Shown here: piece by piece, positions 36,840-45,524 of the stretch
Position numbering within the stretch: position 1 is the first letter of the stretch
How the letters are laid out: every line of letters begins with the position of its first letter
Assembly (NCBI GenBank): GCA_023402845.1
Contig: JAEYFP010000039.1
Location: 62,001-126,000, forward strand
From: Bacillota bacterium
Lineage (GTDB): Bacteria; Bacillota; Clostridia; Lachnospirales; Lachnospiraceae
Length of the DNA: 64,000 nt
Direction of reading: 5' to 3'
Position numbers and translations under genes: made by a program
The notes under the pieces: generated by a model
The model's input: only the letters and a program-made list of their open reading frames with translations
The model's database searches: none
Told to the model about the DNA's origin: nothing

Positions 36840-37777
36840 GAGTATATAAAGGAACAAGAGAAGCTTTTGCACAGGCACTGATTGATCTGGCCGCGAAAGA
36901 TAACCGAATCATGTTTGTATCTCCCGACTCATTAAAAGCAATGAGAGCGACTTCATTTGCAGAACAATTTCCAAATCAGTATATAGAAACTGGTATTGCA
37001 GAGCAGGGAGCAGTAGATACAGCTGCAGGTTTAGCAGCTTCGGGTCTGATTCCGTTTGTAGGGACTTATGCAGGTTTTTTAACAATGAGAGCATGTGAAC
37101 AAATGAGGACATTTGTTTCGTATCCCAATTTAAATGTAAAGTTTTTGGGAATTAATGCCGGACTTATCGGAGGAGAAAGAGAAGGTGTTACACATCAGTT
37201 CTATGAAGATATCGGTATCTTATCAAACATTCCCAATATAACCATCTTTACGCCGGCAGATGCAACCCAGACTTATCAAGCAGTGATAGAAGCCTATCAG
37301 ACGCCGGGACCGGTGTACATAAGAGCAGGAAGCGGCAGAGAACCGGATGTATTTTCCGAAGAAACACCTTTCAGTAAAGATGGGATTACGTTATTAGACA
37401 AAAGCGGTACGGATATTTTACTGTTATCAAGCGGCTTTGTACTGGATAGAGTATTAAAGGCGGCGGAAATTTTGAAAGAGTGCAGGATTGGTGTGACGGT
37501 AGGAGATATAAACAAAATAAATGCTCCTGATAATCATAAAATTATTGAGGCAATCAGAAGCTGCAAAGCAATTGTAACGATAGAGGATCATAATGTGAAT
37601 GGCGGACTTGGGGCCTATATCAGTCGTCTGGTTGTTGAAAATGATCCTAAAAGAGTGGTGCGTATAGGGTTACATACGTTTGGTGAATCCGGACCGGCTA
37701 AAGAATTGGCAGATTATTATGGATTTACACCAGAACAGATAGCAGCGGCGGCAAAGGAACTGTTTCAGACATTGTAA
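36836..37777 (+). CDS. Transketolase, C-terminal subunit
   Basis: 313 residues covering the pyrimidine-binding and C-terminal domains: YIETGIAEQGAVDTAAGLAA (the Glu activates thiamine diphosphate), FVGTYAGFLTMRACEQMR, and a C-terminal domain ending with IVTIEDHNVNGGLG and GESGPAKELADYYG. It works only with the N-terminal subunit encoded upstream. Translational coupling by ATGA supports equal production. Confidence 0.9.
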   Translation: MRVYKGTREAFAQALIDLAAKDNRIMFVSPDSLKAMRATSFAEQFPNQYIETGIAEQGAVDTAAGLAASGLIPFVGTYAGFLTMRACEQMRTFVSYPNLNVKFLGINAGLIGGEREGVTHQFYEDIGILSNIPNITIFTPADATQTYQAVIEAYQTPGPVYIRAGSGREPDVFSEETPFSKDGITLLDKSGTDILLLSSGFVLDRVLKAAEILKECRIGVTVGDINKINAPDNHKIIEAIRSCKAIVTIEDHNVNGGLGAYISRLVVENDPKRVVRIGLHTFGESGPAKELADYYGFTPEQIAAAAKELFQTL

Positions 37778-37797
37778 ACGGAAAAGAGGATAACGAT

Positions 37798-38661
37798 ATG
37801 AGTAAGATAATTGTAAGTGTGATTGGTGCGGGCGGAAAAATGGGAACAAGGACAAGCAATAATCTCGCACTGGCTTCTGAAAAATTTGAATTGCTGTTAG
37901 TGGAAGTTTCAGAGGGTGGAATTAAGAGCATACAAGAACGGGGGTTTGCTGTAACTCCGGTAGAGGAAGCGCTGGAAAAATCAGATGTTGTTGTATTCGC
38001 TGTGCCGGATACGTTGATTGGACAGCTGTCTGCAGTTTATGTTCCTAAATTAAGAAGCGGCACCGGGTTTCTCATTCTTGATCCTGCGGCAGCTGTTGCG
38101 AAGGAATTGACACTGAGAGATGATTGTACCTTTGGCGTGGTTCATCCCTGTCATCCTTCTTATTTTCTGGATCAGGATACGGCGGAGGCTCGTCAGGATA
38201 GATTTGGCGGCTGCGGTGGAAAACAGGATATTGTCATGTCAAAGATTCAAGGGGATGATGTTCGCTTTGCACAGTGTGTTGAAGTGGCAAAGCAGATGTT
38301 TGCACCTGTGGAGCATGCTTATGTGATGACAGCAGAGCAGATTGCATTTTTGGAGCCGACATTAGTAGAACTTTTGGGGGCAACCTGTCTTTATGCCATG
38401 GCTGAGACCGTTGAGGAAGCCGTGAAAAGAGGAATCCCTAAAGACGCTGCGGTTTCTTTTCTGACAGGGCATATTTATAATTTGTCGGCAAATTTTCTTG
38501 GGTATATCCCGGGCAATCCACCCGTTTCAGATGCATGTAAGGTAGCGATCGGATTGGGGAACCGTCTGGTTATGCGTGAAGACTGGAAAAATATTTGGAA
38601 TGATGATATATTGAATAAAGTGATAGCAACAATGCTTCACCCAGATGCACCACAGATTTAG
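37798..38661 (+). CDS. NAD-dependent oxidoreductase resembling D-apionate oxidoisomerase (ApnO)
   Basis: 287 residues. N-terminal Rossmann domain (VIGAGGKMGTR), FAVPDTLIGQL, the distinctive VVHPCHPSYF, then a helical C-terminal domain of the phosphogluconate-dehydrogenase-C type with LEPTLVELLGATCLYAMAET, SDACKVAIGLGNRLVMREDW. From memory these blocks match the ApnO family, which oxidises and rearranges D-apionate to 3-oxo-isoapionate. Other members of this fold may act on other branched or four-carbon sugar acids, so I call it ApnO-like only. It sits between the transketolase and hydroxyacid dehydrogenase genes, GAGG lying 5' of ATG 37798. Confidence 0.7.
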   Translation: MSKIIVSVIGAGGKMGTRTSNNLALASEKFELLLVEVSEGGIKSIQERGFAVTPVEEALEKSDVVVFAVPDTLIGQLSAVYVPKLRSGTGFLILDPAAAVAKELTLRDDCTFGVVHPCHPSYFLDQDTAEARQDRFGGCGGKQDIVMSKIQGDDVRFAQCVEVAKQMFAPVEHAYVMTAEQIAFLEPTLVELLGATCLYAMAETVEEAVKRGIPKDAAVSFLTGHIYNLSANFLGYIPGNPPVSDACKVAIGLGNRLVMREDWKNIWNDDILNKVIATMLHPDAPQI

Positions 38662-38687
38662 CAATTTAGTAAGAGAGGATACGAGGT

Positions 38688-39650
38688 ATGAAAATAGTAA
38701 TTTTGGATGGCTATACGGAAAATCCCGGAGATTTGAGCTGGAATGGATTTGAGGAGCTGGGTAATTTAACAGTATATGATCGGACACCGGAATCTATGGT
38801 AATTGAAAGAATCGGTGATGCGGATGCTGTTATAGTGAATAAGACGCCGCTTAGTTCGGAAGTATTTAAAAAGTGCAAAAACATAAGCTATGTCGGCGTG
38901 CTGGCAACAGGCTATAATGTCGTGGATATTCAGGCTGCCAAAGAAAGAAATATTCCGGTATGCAATATACCGACATATGGGACAACGGCAGTATCTCAAA
39001 TGGTTTTTGCTCTGCTTCTGGAGGTTTGCCATCATGTAGCGGAACATTCTGAATCAGTAAAAATGGGAGAATGGAGTAACAATAAGGATTGGTGCTATTG
39101 GAAATCGCCGCTGATTGAGTTGGCAGGGAAGACAATGGGAATTCTCGGATTTGGAAGAATCGGACAGCTGACGGGTCAAATTGCAAAAGCATTTGGTATG
39201 AAGGTACTGGCGTATGACAGTTATGAAACGGCAGCAGGGAAAGAAATTGCTGAATATGTTTCTTTAGAAAAATTATTTGAAGAATCCGATGTGATTTCGC
39301 TTCATTGTCCGCTGTTTGATGCTACAAAGGGAATTATTAATCAGGAAAGTATTCAAAAAATGAAAGATGGTGTGATTCTGATTAATACGAGCCGTGGTCC
39401 TCTCATTGATGAAGACGCTCTTGCAGATGCGCTCAAAAGCGGAAAGGTATACGCTGCCTGCTGCGATGTGGTTTCAACGGAGCCGATTCGGGAGGACAAC
39501 CCGCTTCTTGCCTGTGAAAATAGTATTTTGACGCCGCATATCGCGTGGGCGCCTAAGGAAAGCAGACAGCGATTGATGGATATTGCGGTTGATAATCTGA
39601 GAAGCTATCAGATGGGAACTATAATAAACTCTGTAAATGATGTGAAATAG
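38688..39650 (+). CDS. D-2-hydroxyacid dehydrogenase, probable glycerate dehydrogenase / hydroxypyruvate reductase
   Basis: 320 residues. NAD motif LGFGRIGQ, catalytic Arg in INTSRGPLIDEDAL, Glu in VVSTEPI and His in LTPHIAWAP, in the order expected for the family. It interconverts hydroxypyruvate (or glyoxylate) and D-glycerate. The glycerate kinase gene follows nine bases later, which supports glycerate as product. A short pairing of function with the ApnO-like enzyme is inference. Confidence 0.88.
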   Translation: MKIVILDGYTENPGDLSWNGFEELGNLTVYDRTPESMVIERIGDADAVIVNKTPLSSEVFKKCKNISYVGVLATGYNVVDIQAAKERNIPVCNIPTYGTTAVSQMVFALLLEVCHHVAEHSESVKMGEWSNNKDWCYWKSPLIELAGKTMGILGFGRIGQLTGQIAKAFGMKVLAYDSYETAAGKEIAEYVSLEKLFEESDVISLHCPLFDATKGIINQESIQKMKDGVILINTSRGPLIDEDALADALKSGKVYAACCDVVSTEPIREDNPLLACENSILTPHIAWAPKESRQRLMDIAVDNLRSYQMGTIINSVNDVK

Positions 39651-39659
39651 GCGGTTAAT

Positions 39660-40817
39660 ATGATGAAGGTTGTGATAGCAATTGATTCTTTGAAAGGCAG
39701 TCTCAATTCAATTGATGCAGGAAATGCAATTGTAAAAGGAATTAAAAATGTTTTAGAAGATGCGGATATGATTGTTAGACCGCTCGCAGATGGCGGAGAG
39801 GGGACCGTTGAAGCATTGACCCAGGGAATGAATGGAAGACTGGTTCATGCGGCGGTAACAGGTCCTTTAGGAGAACGCGTCGATTGTATTTATGGGATTG
39901 TTGAGGAGAGCCATACTGCAATTATTGAAATGTCAGGAGCTGCCGGTATTACATTAATAGAGGAAGAAAACAGGAACCCGTTATATACAACAACCTATGG
40001 TGTAGGCGAACTTATTATAGATGCAATACGAAACGGATGCCGGCATTTTATAGTTGGAATAGGCGGCAGCGCAACCAATGACGGCGGTATCGGCATGCTT
40101 CAGGCATTGGGGTATGAAGTACTGAATAAAAATGGCAGGCAGGTTCCGTTTGGTGCAAGGGGACTGGAAGAGATCGAAGAGATTAAGGAAGAAGGGGTAG
40201 TACGTGAATTGAAGGATTGCTCCTTTCGCATTGCATGTGATGTAACTAATCCATTGTGCGGCAAAGAAGGTTCCAGTGCAGTGTTCGGTCCTCAAAAGGG
40301 GGCAACTCCTCATATGATTGAGCAAATGGATCAATGGCTTTCAAATTATGCTTCCTTAGTCAAAAGAAAATATCCCGCGGCTAATGCGGACGAAGAAGGT
40401 GCCGGAGCGGCAGGCGGACTGGGCTTTGCATTTTCGACCTTTACTAACGCGGTATTGGAGTCCGGTATAAAAATTGTTCTGGAGGAAACAGAATTAGAAA
40501 AATATATAAGAGATGCAGATGTTGTAATTACAGGAGAAGGCCGGCTGGATGCGCAGACGGTAATGGGAAAGGCGCCTATTGGAGTGGCCGGTATTGCGCA
40601 GAAATACGGAAAGCTGGTGATAGCCTTTTCGGGCGCTGTATCGGAAACAGCAGCAGTATGCAATTCGCATGGGATTGACGCGTTTTTTCCGATTATTCGG
40701 GAAGCGACTTCTCTTCAAGAAGCGATGGACAGTGTGAAAACAGAAAAAAATCTAAGTGCTGCTGTGGAACAGGTATTTCGTCTGCTTGTGAATGCTAAAA
40801 AAATTGTTACAGAGTAG
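39660..40817 (+). CDS. Glycerate kinase (GarK/GlxK family)
   Basis: 385 residues. MKVVIAIDSLKGSLNSIDAG at the N terminus and VGIGGSATNDGGIGMLQALG in the middle are hallmark motifs; later GAGAAGGLGFAF and VITGEGRLDAQTVMGKAP. Members phosphorylate D-glycerate, usually to 2-phosphoglycerate, feeding lower glycolysis. Last gene of the carbohydrate locus, directly before a strong terminator. ATG 39660 or 39663. Confidence 0.93.
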   Translation: MMKVVIAIDSLKGSLNSIDAGNAIVKGIKNVLEDADMIVRPLADGGEGTVEALTQGMNGRLVHAAVTGPLGERVDCIYGIVEESHTAIIEMSGAAGITLIEEENRNPLYTTTYGVGELIIDAIRNGCRHFIVGIGGSATNDGGIGMLQALGYEVLNKNGRQVPFGARGLEEIEEIKEEGVVRELKDCSFRIACDVTNPLCGKEGSSAVFGPQKGATPHMIEQMDQWLSNYASLVKRKYPAANADEEGAGAAGGLGFAFSTFTNAVLESGIKIVLEETELEKYIRDADVVITGEGRLDAQTVMGKAPIGVAGIAQKYGKLVIAFSGAVSETAAVCNSHGIDAFFPIIREATSLQEAMDSVKTEKNLSAAVEQVFRLLVNAKKIVTE

Positions 40818-40822
40818 TATAT

Positions 40823-40853
40823 AAAAAGCAACCGGTATCGGTTGCTTTTTTTT
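40823..40853 (+). terminator. Rho-independent terminator of the carbohydrate locus
   Basis: AAAAAGCAACCG and CGGTTGCTTTTT pair around GTAT, followed by a long T-run. Confidence 0.92.
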
Positions 40854-40888
40854 GCCCAGCTGTGTACGCCGAACAAAAGCTGTGCTGC
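40854..40888 (+). repeat. Dispersed intergenic repeat, copy 2 (35 bp)
   Basis: 30 of 35 positions match 7614-7648, including the identical 18-base end GAACAAAAGCTGTGCTGC. It lies between a terminator and the 3' end of a receptor gene. Confidence 0.6.
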
Positions 40889-40913
40889 ATTTGCGCCATT
40901 TTCCAAATAATTA

Positions 40914-42701
40914 TTACATCGTTTTAAATCCTGCAACAAGCTCCTGCAGCTCCTTGATGCGGCTGTTTACATTGCTGCTGACTTCTGCGATGGAAACCAT
41001 CGAAGCGAGGATTTCTTCGGAACCCGCGGAGGTTTCTTCCGTGGTGGCGGCATTTTCCTGCGCACTGGCGGAAAGGTTGCTGATATGGGAAACAACGTTG
41101 CCGCAGCTTGTACTCATCTGCTCATTAATCTGGTTTAGGGAATCAGACTGGGCATCGATAATCTTGAGGCTGTCTGCGATTGCAATATAGTTGCCTTTTG
41201 TATCATCCACGCTTCTTGTCTGCTCCTGTATCGTATTTCTGACCGCATTACTTTGATTCTTTGCAAGGGAAGCATTATCCTGCAGTTCCTTTAACATTTC
41301 ATTGATTGTGCCGACAGACTGGGAGGACTGCTCCGCCAGCTTACGGATTTCATCGGCCACAACGGCAAATCCCTTCCCGGCTTCGCCGGCTCTTGCGGCC
41401 TCGATACTGGCATTCAGTGAAAGCAGGTTGGTCTGTTCTGCAATTTCTGAAATCAGTGTACTGGCCTCGCCGATCCGGTCTGCACTGGAATTGATTTTAT
41501 CAATCACATCCAGAATGCCGAAAAAGATGTTCTGGCTGCCTTCATTCACCTCCGACAGCACATTGACGACTCTAAGGCCCTCCATACTGGCCTTGTTGAT
41601 TTGTTTGGAGGCCTTTAAAAGAAGCTCACCACCCTCTGCGTTCCTTTCAATTGCCTGTTCCAGATTGCTGATTTCCGCCGCGGATTTTTCTGTATCGGTA
41701 GCCTGCGAGGTGGCGGAGCCAGCGATCTCTTCGATTGCTTTTGCGATCTCACCGGTAGCCACACTCACTTCATCGGTGCTGCGGACCATGGTCTGGGCAG
41801 AATTGCTGATTTCCGCTGAAGCCCCCACAATCTGACCAACGATTTCCTGAAAGGAAGCAAGTACAGTATTAAATGAAACAGATAATTTACCAAGTTCATC
41901 CCTGCTGTCTAACAAAAGGGGCTGCTGAGCAAGATTTTTTGCAGCCAGCGTGTTCATGCTGTCCGTAATAAGATTGATGTGTTTTCTTAAATAATGAATT
42001 GTGATCATGGCAATAATAAGAATTACAAAAATTAGACAGACCGATCCTATGGTCACCTGAATCAGATTGCTTCGTATAGAAGTTTCAAGCTGTTTCGCAC
42101 TGTAATCGCTGTAGAGCGTAAGTAAATCCTGCATTTCATCAAGGCACGTCCTTGCAGCGTCAAAGGAATTTATCATCAGGTTATAATCGCCCTCGCCCGT
42201 TTCCGGATTATAGGCTGCCTGCCATGCGGCAAAATTCGTATTGAAATCATCCAAAAGCATTTGAATGGTTTTATCTTTTTGCAAAAACCCATTCGGATCT
42301 TCGGCTGCTTCGGAGCCGTTAATCAGTACAAAGAGGTTGTGCGGCGTATAAAAATTCAACAATTGGGGTTTATCTGACAAATATTCGAGAAGCTGATTGG
42401 CATTATCCGTTGCCTGCTGCGCATTTTCTTTGTAAGTATCATACAGTTCGGGCGATATTGTCTCGGCGCCCTTTCTCATGGAATTGATCCGTTCGGCTGT
42501 TTCGAGGGCCTGGTAAAAATCCCTGTCGCTGCTCAACAGTGTAGAATGTGTTAAATAGAGGCTGTTGTAAAAAATTTCTTTGCTTTCCCCGTAAGTGGAA
42601 TTGACTGTCCTGTAGAAGAGAAGCAGCAGTGCACACAGTGCAATTGTCATGGGCAATACAATAATAAGAAGTTTACTTCTGATTGATAGGTGTTTGAACA
42701 T
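40914..42701 (-). CDS. Methyl-accepting chemotaxis protein with helical-bundle sensor
   Basis: 595 residues. TM1 ([20 protein letters not shown]), an extracellular helical region of ~165 residues, probably a four-helix bundle, TM2 ([20 protein letters not shown]), HAMP, and a signalling domain with [20 protein letters not shown]. The C terminus ends [14 protein letters not shown] with no pentapeptide. I chose the ATG at 42701 because GGGGG lies eight bases upstream on the minus strand; ATGs at 42707 and 42716 are alternatives. Divergent from the LuxR-type regulator. Ligand unknown. Confidence 0.9.
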   Translation of the reverse strand: MFKHLSIRSKLLIIVLPMTIALCALLLLFYRTVNSTYGESKEIFYNSLYLTHSTLLSSDRDFYQALETAERINSMRKGAETISPELYDTYKENAQQATDNANQLLEYLSDKPQLLNFYTPHNLFVLINGSEAAEDPNGFLQKDKTIQMLLDDFNTNFAAWQAAYNPETGEGDYNLMINSFDAARTCLDEMQDLLTLYSDYSAKQLETSIRSNLIQVTIGSVCLIFVILIIAMITIHYLRKHINLITDSMNTLAAKNLAQQPLLLDSRDELGKLSVSFNTVLASFQEIVGQIVGASAEISNSAQTMVRSTDEVSVATGEIAKAIEEIAGSATSQATDTEKSAAEISNLEQAIERNAEGGELLLKASKQINKASMEGLRVVNVLSEVNEGSQNIFFGILDVIDKINSSADRIGEASTLISEIAEQTNLLSLNASIEAARAGEAGKGFAVVADEIRKLAEQSSQSVGTINEMLKELQDNASLAKNQSNAVRNTIQEQTRSVDDTKGNYIAIADSLKIIDAQSDSLNQINEQMSTSCGNVVSHISNLSASAQENAATTEETSAGSEEILASMVSIAEVSSNVNSRIKELQELVAGFKTM

Positions 42702-42851
42702 TCGCATATCCCCCATATATTTTAATATGTTGTAAAAATAGTAACAAATACAACTTAATTATAACATTTCAGGGAGACACTGGCAATTAAAATTTAAAAA
42801 ATTTGTAAGTTCATGTCGGTTTACATCATAAAAAGGTGAATTTCCTTTATG

Positions 42852-42880
42852 TTGAAATCTTCCATAAATTAGTCTATTAT
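42852..42880 (+). promoter_or_regulatory. Promoter of the LuxR-type regulator gene
   Basis: TTGAAA (42852-42857), 17-base spacer, TATTAT (42875-42880), about 46 bases before ATG 42927. The rest of the divergent gap also holds GTTGTA...TACAAC (about 42730-42755), a possible operator for the receptor gene. Confidence 0.65.
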
Positions 42881-42926
42881 AAAATTATGAATGCAACATG
42901 CCTATCAAAATAAACAGGAGAGTTCT

Positions 42927-45410
42927 ATGCCAAGAGGAAAAAAGGATATCAATGAGCTGTATTATTTTTCGAAACAATTGAGAATGAGGGTCAACGGAAT
43001 TGACAAATATCCATTGACGGTTGTGGAGGCGCCGTCCGGTTATGGGAAAACGACTGTTGTGCGGGAGCATCTGAAGGAGTATGCCGGTACGCCGATCCGC
43101 ACATGCTGGTATACGTGTATGGGTGAGGCTCCCGCCAAAACGTGGAACGGTATCTGTGAGCTGTTTTTGGAAGTAGACAGTGCGGCCTCCGAGGAACTGA
43201 AAAAGCTTGGGCCTCCGACGCCGGACAGTCTGGCGGACCTTGTGCTCGTTTTGCGTAAAATTCGCTGCCAGAGCGAAACATTTTTTGTAATTGATAATTA
43301 TCAGCTTTTTACGAGTGAACTCAAACGCCAGATGATAAACGCCTTTTCCGTTCATGGCAACGACAGGCTGCACATGATTTTTATTACGCAGCCGTTCGGA
43401 GAAAAGCCGGAGGATACGGTTCATCATGCAAATGTTTATCAGATCGGTCATGACGACCTCATGTTTGATAAAGAGGGGATTCGTGTCTATTTTCGGATGT
43501 TCGGCTTAACACTCTCGGAGGGGGAACTGGAAAGCATCTTTAGCAGCACGGAGGGCTGGGTGGCCGCGATCCGGCTGCAGATGCTCAATTATCAGCAGAG
43601 AGGGATGATTGAACATACGGGGGATATCGAGCAGCTGATTAAAATCGCCGTCTGGAACAAGCTCTCAACCGAGGAAAAGAAATTCTTCATGTCCGTATCT
43701 GTGCTTGACTGCTTTACGACAAAGCAGGCTCAGATGATGATGGAAGAAGAACTGCTGCCCGATTATATTATAAAGCAGCTGGAAAATAACAGCTTTATCC
43801 GCTATTTTCCGGAAAAAGATCTCTATTATATGCACAGCATTTTTCAGGATTATCTGCGGAACCGCTTTTATAACCATCAGCCGGAGGAATTTCAGAAGAT
43901 TATTTTGCACAGAGCAGGGAATGCCTGTGCCGCTTCGGCTCAGTACTATCCTGCGGCACGCTTTTATTATGAGGTTTCAGACTTTGAAGCTATTTTATCA
44001 CTGCCCTTTGATTCTGTATATCTCAACAATCAAAAAGAAAAAGCAATTTTGGAATTTATTGCGGAACTCGTACAGGTTTGCCCGGAAAAAATTTTGCGCA
44101 GACATCCGATGACGACAATCGGCTTTGCATTCCAGCTGTTTATGGGAGGCTGGTATGCACCCTTTGGAAAGCTGAGCCGCCTGCTTGCTTCTGTCATTGA
44201 AATGCCGGAGGGAATCGGTGAGGAGGAGCTTCATCGGATCAAGGGGGAATTTGCGCTGCTCACTTCCTTTACCGCTTATAATGATATTCAGAAAATGAGT
44301 GAAGGGCATAAAGAGGCGATGAAGCATCTGGACAGTCCAAGCCGGTTTTTGCTGCCGACGACACCGTGGACCTTTATGAATATTTCTGTCCTGACAATGT
44401 ATTGGAGCAAAACAGGAGAACTGGAAAAAGAGCTGGGCTATATGGACGAATGTATGCCGTATTATTCGAAGCTGGCAAGAGGACATGGCACCGGCGCAGA
44501 CAGCGTCATGCGCGCCGAAGCCATGCTGCTCAGAGGAGAGGATGCGAAAGCAGAGGCGCTCTGCCACAAGACCATTTATCTGGGCAGCGAGCAGCGTCAG
44601 ACAGCCCTTTGTATCTGCGCGGAGCTGCTGTTGGCCCGTATTGCGATGCTGCGGGGCGATGAGGAACGGTATCGTGCGGCTCTGGAAAATATGAGACGGT
44701 ATACCGATGCCAGGCCGGAACGGTTTCTGTTGCGCATCGCGGAGCTTTGCAGGGCATCGCTTTCTCTCACGCTTGGAGATACGAAGGAGATGGAGGGCTG
44801 GCTGTATGATCCGGAGAGCATTAAGAAAGTACTCTATGCACCGGCATTGCCGCAGGGAAACGTGCTGTATGCCAAGCAGTTATTATTAAACAAACAATAT
44901 AACGAGCTGTATGGGCTGTCGGAACCGATGATAGGGCTGTCGGGAAAAATGAATTATCTGCTTCCGCAGGTCTACCATCTGATTTACCTTGCGGTTGCCC
45001 GGCATGCACAGGGGCAGCACCGGGAAGCACAGGAAACATTATCCAGAGCGCTTGCGATGGCACTTCCCGATCAGGTTTATCTGCCGTTTGCCGAACATGG
45101 GGAAGCATTACTGCCGCTTTTGGAATTTGCCCGGACGGGTTCTTACAAAGAGGCGCTTGATCAGGTGATCGGGCTCGCAGGACGGCAGGAGGCCGGAATG
45201 AAGGCGATCAGGAAGAAGCTCAACCGCTCCAAATCCCCATTGACACCCAGAGAGCGCGATATTGCGCTGCTCGCGAAAGAACGCTTAAGTGCGAGAGAAA
45301 TCTCGGAAACGCTTTTCATTACGGAGTCCACCGTCAGGAGTGCCTTGAAGAAAATCTACAGTAAGCTGAATATTCACGCAAAATCCGAGTTGTCTGGAGT
45401 GGAATTTTGA
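42927..45410 (+). CDS. Large ATP-binding LuxR-type regulator (MalT-like, LAL family)
   Basis: 827 residues. An N-terminal STAND-type ATPase with P-loop APSGYGKTTVV (near residue 40) and ETFFVIDNYQLF as the Walker B region, a long helical-repeat middle, and a C-terminal LuxR helix-turn-helix (LTPRERDIALLAKERLSARE, TESTVRSALKKIYSKLNIHA). Relatives such as MalT are inducer- and ATP-dependent activators. AGGAG six bases before ATG 42927 fixes the start. The lipoprotein gene directly downstream, with a palindrome but no -35 box, is a likely target. Confidence 0.92.
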   Translation: MPRGKKDINELYYFSKQLRMRVNGIDKYPLTVVEAPSGYGKTTVVREHLKEYAGTPIRTCWYTCMGEAPAKTWNGICELFLEVDSAASEELKKLGPPTPDSLADLVLVLRKIRCQSETFFVIDNYQLFTSELKRQMINAFSVHGNDRLHMIFITQPFGEKPEDTVHHANVYQIGHDDLMFDKEGIRVYFRMFGLTLSEGELESIFSSTEGWVAAIRLQMLNYQQRGMIEHTGDIEQLIKIAVWNKLSTEEKKFFMSVSVLDCFTTKQAQMMMEEELLPDYIIKQLENNSFIRYFPEKDLYYMHSIFQDYLRNRFYNHQPEEFQKIILHRAGNACAASAQYYPAARFYYEVSDFEAILSLPFDSVYLNNQKEKAILEFIAELVQVCPEKILRRHPMTTIGFAFQLFMGGWYAPFGKLSRLLASVIEMPEGIGEEELHRIKGEFALLTSFTAYNDIQKMSEGHKEAMKHLDSPSRFLLPTTPWTFMNISVLTMYWSKTGELEKELGYMDECMPYYSKLARGHGTGADSVMRAEAMLLRGEDAKAEALCHKTIYLGSEQRQTALCICAELLLARIAMLRGDEERYRAALENMRRYTDARPERFLLRIAELCRASLSLTLGDTKEMEGWLYDPESIKKVLYAPALPQGNVLYAKQLLLNKQYNELYGLSEPMIGLSGKMNYLLPQVYHLIYLAVARHAQGQHREAQETLSRALAMALPDQVYLPFAEHGEALLPLLEFARTGSYKEALDQVIGLAGRQEAGMKAIRKKLNRSKSPLTPRERDIALLAKERLSAREISETLFITESTVRSALKKIYSKLNIHAKSELSGVEF

Positions 45411-45425
45411 TGCCTGGATAAATCA

Positions 45426-45442
45426 CCCCCCAAAATGGGGGG
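45426..45442. promoter_or_regulatory. C6-N5-G6 palindrome, candidate activator site
   Basis: CCCCCC (45426-45431) and GGGGGG (45437-45442). -10-like boxes TATAAT at 45468-45473 and 45476-45481 follow, without a recognisable -35 box, so the palindrome centre lies near -46 to -54. This suits an activator such as the neighbouring MalT-like protein. It could also be a terminator stem for that gene, but no T-run follows. Confidence 0.45.
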
Positions 45443-45524
45443 ATACATACAAAGTAAGTCATAGTATTATAATGATATAATGATTTTTTTGTGCGATTTT
45501 GTAATTTAGGATGAGGAGGATAGG

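Noticed and set aside
40857..40913. Mobile element with transposase near the dispersed repeats
   Set aside because: No transposase or integrase frame exists anywhere in the window; only short repeat copies are visible.
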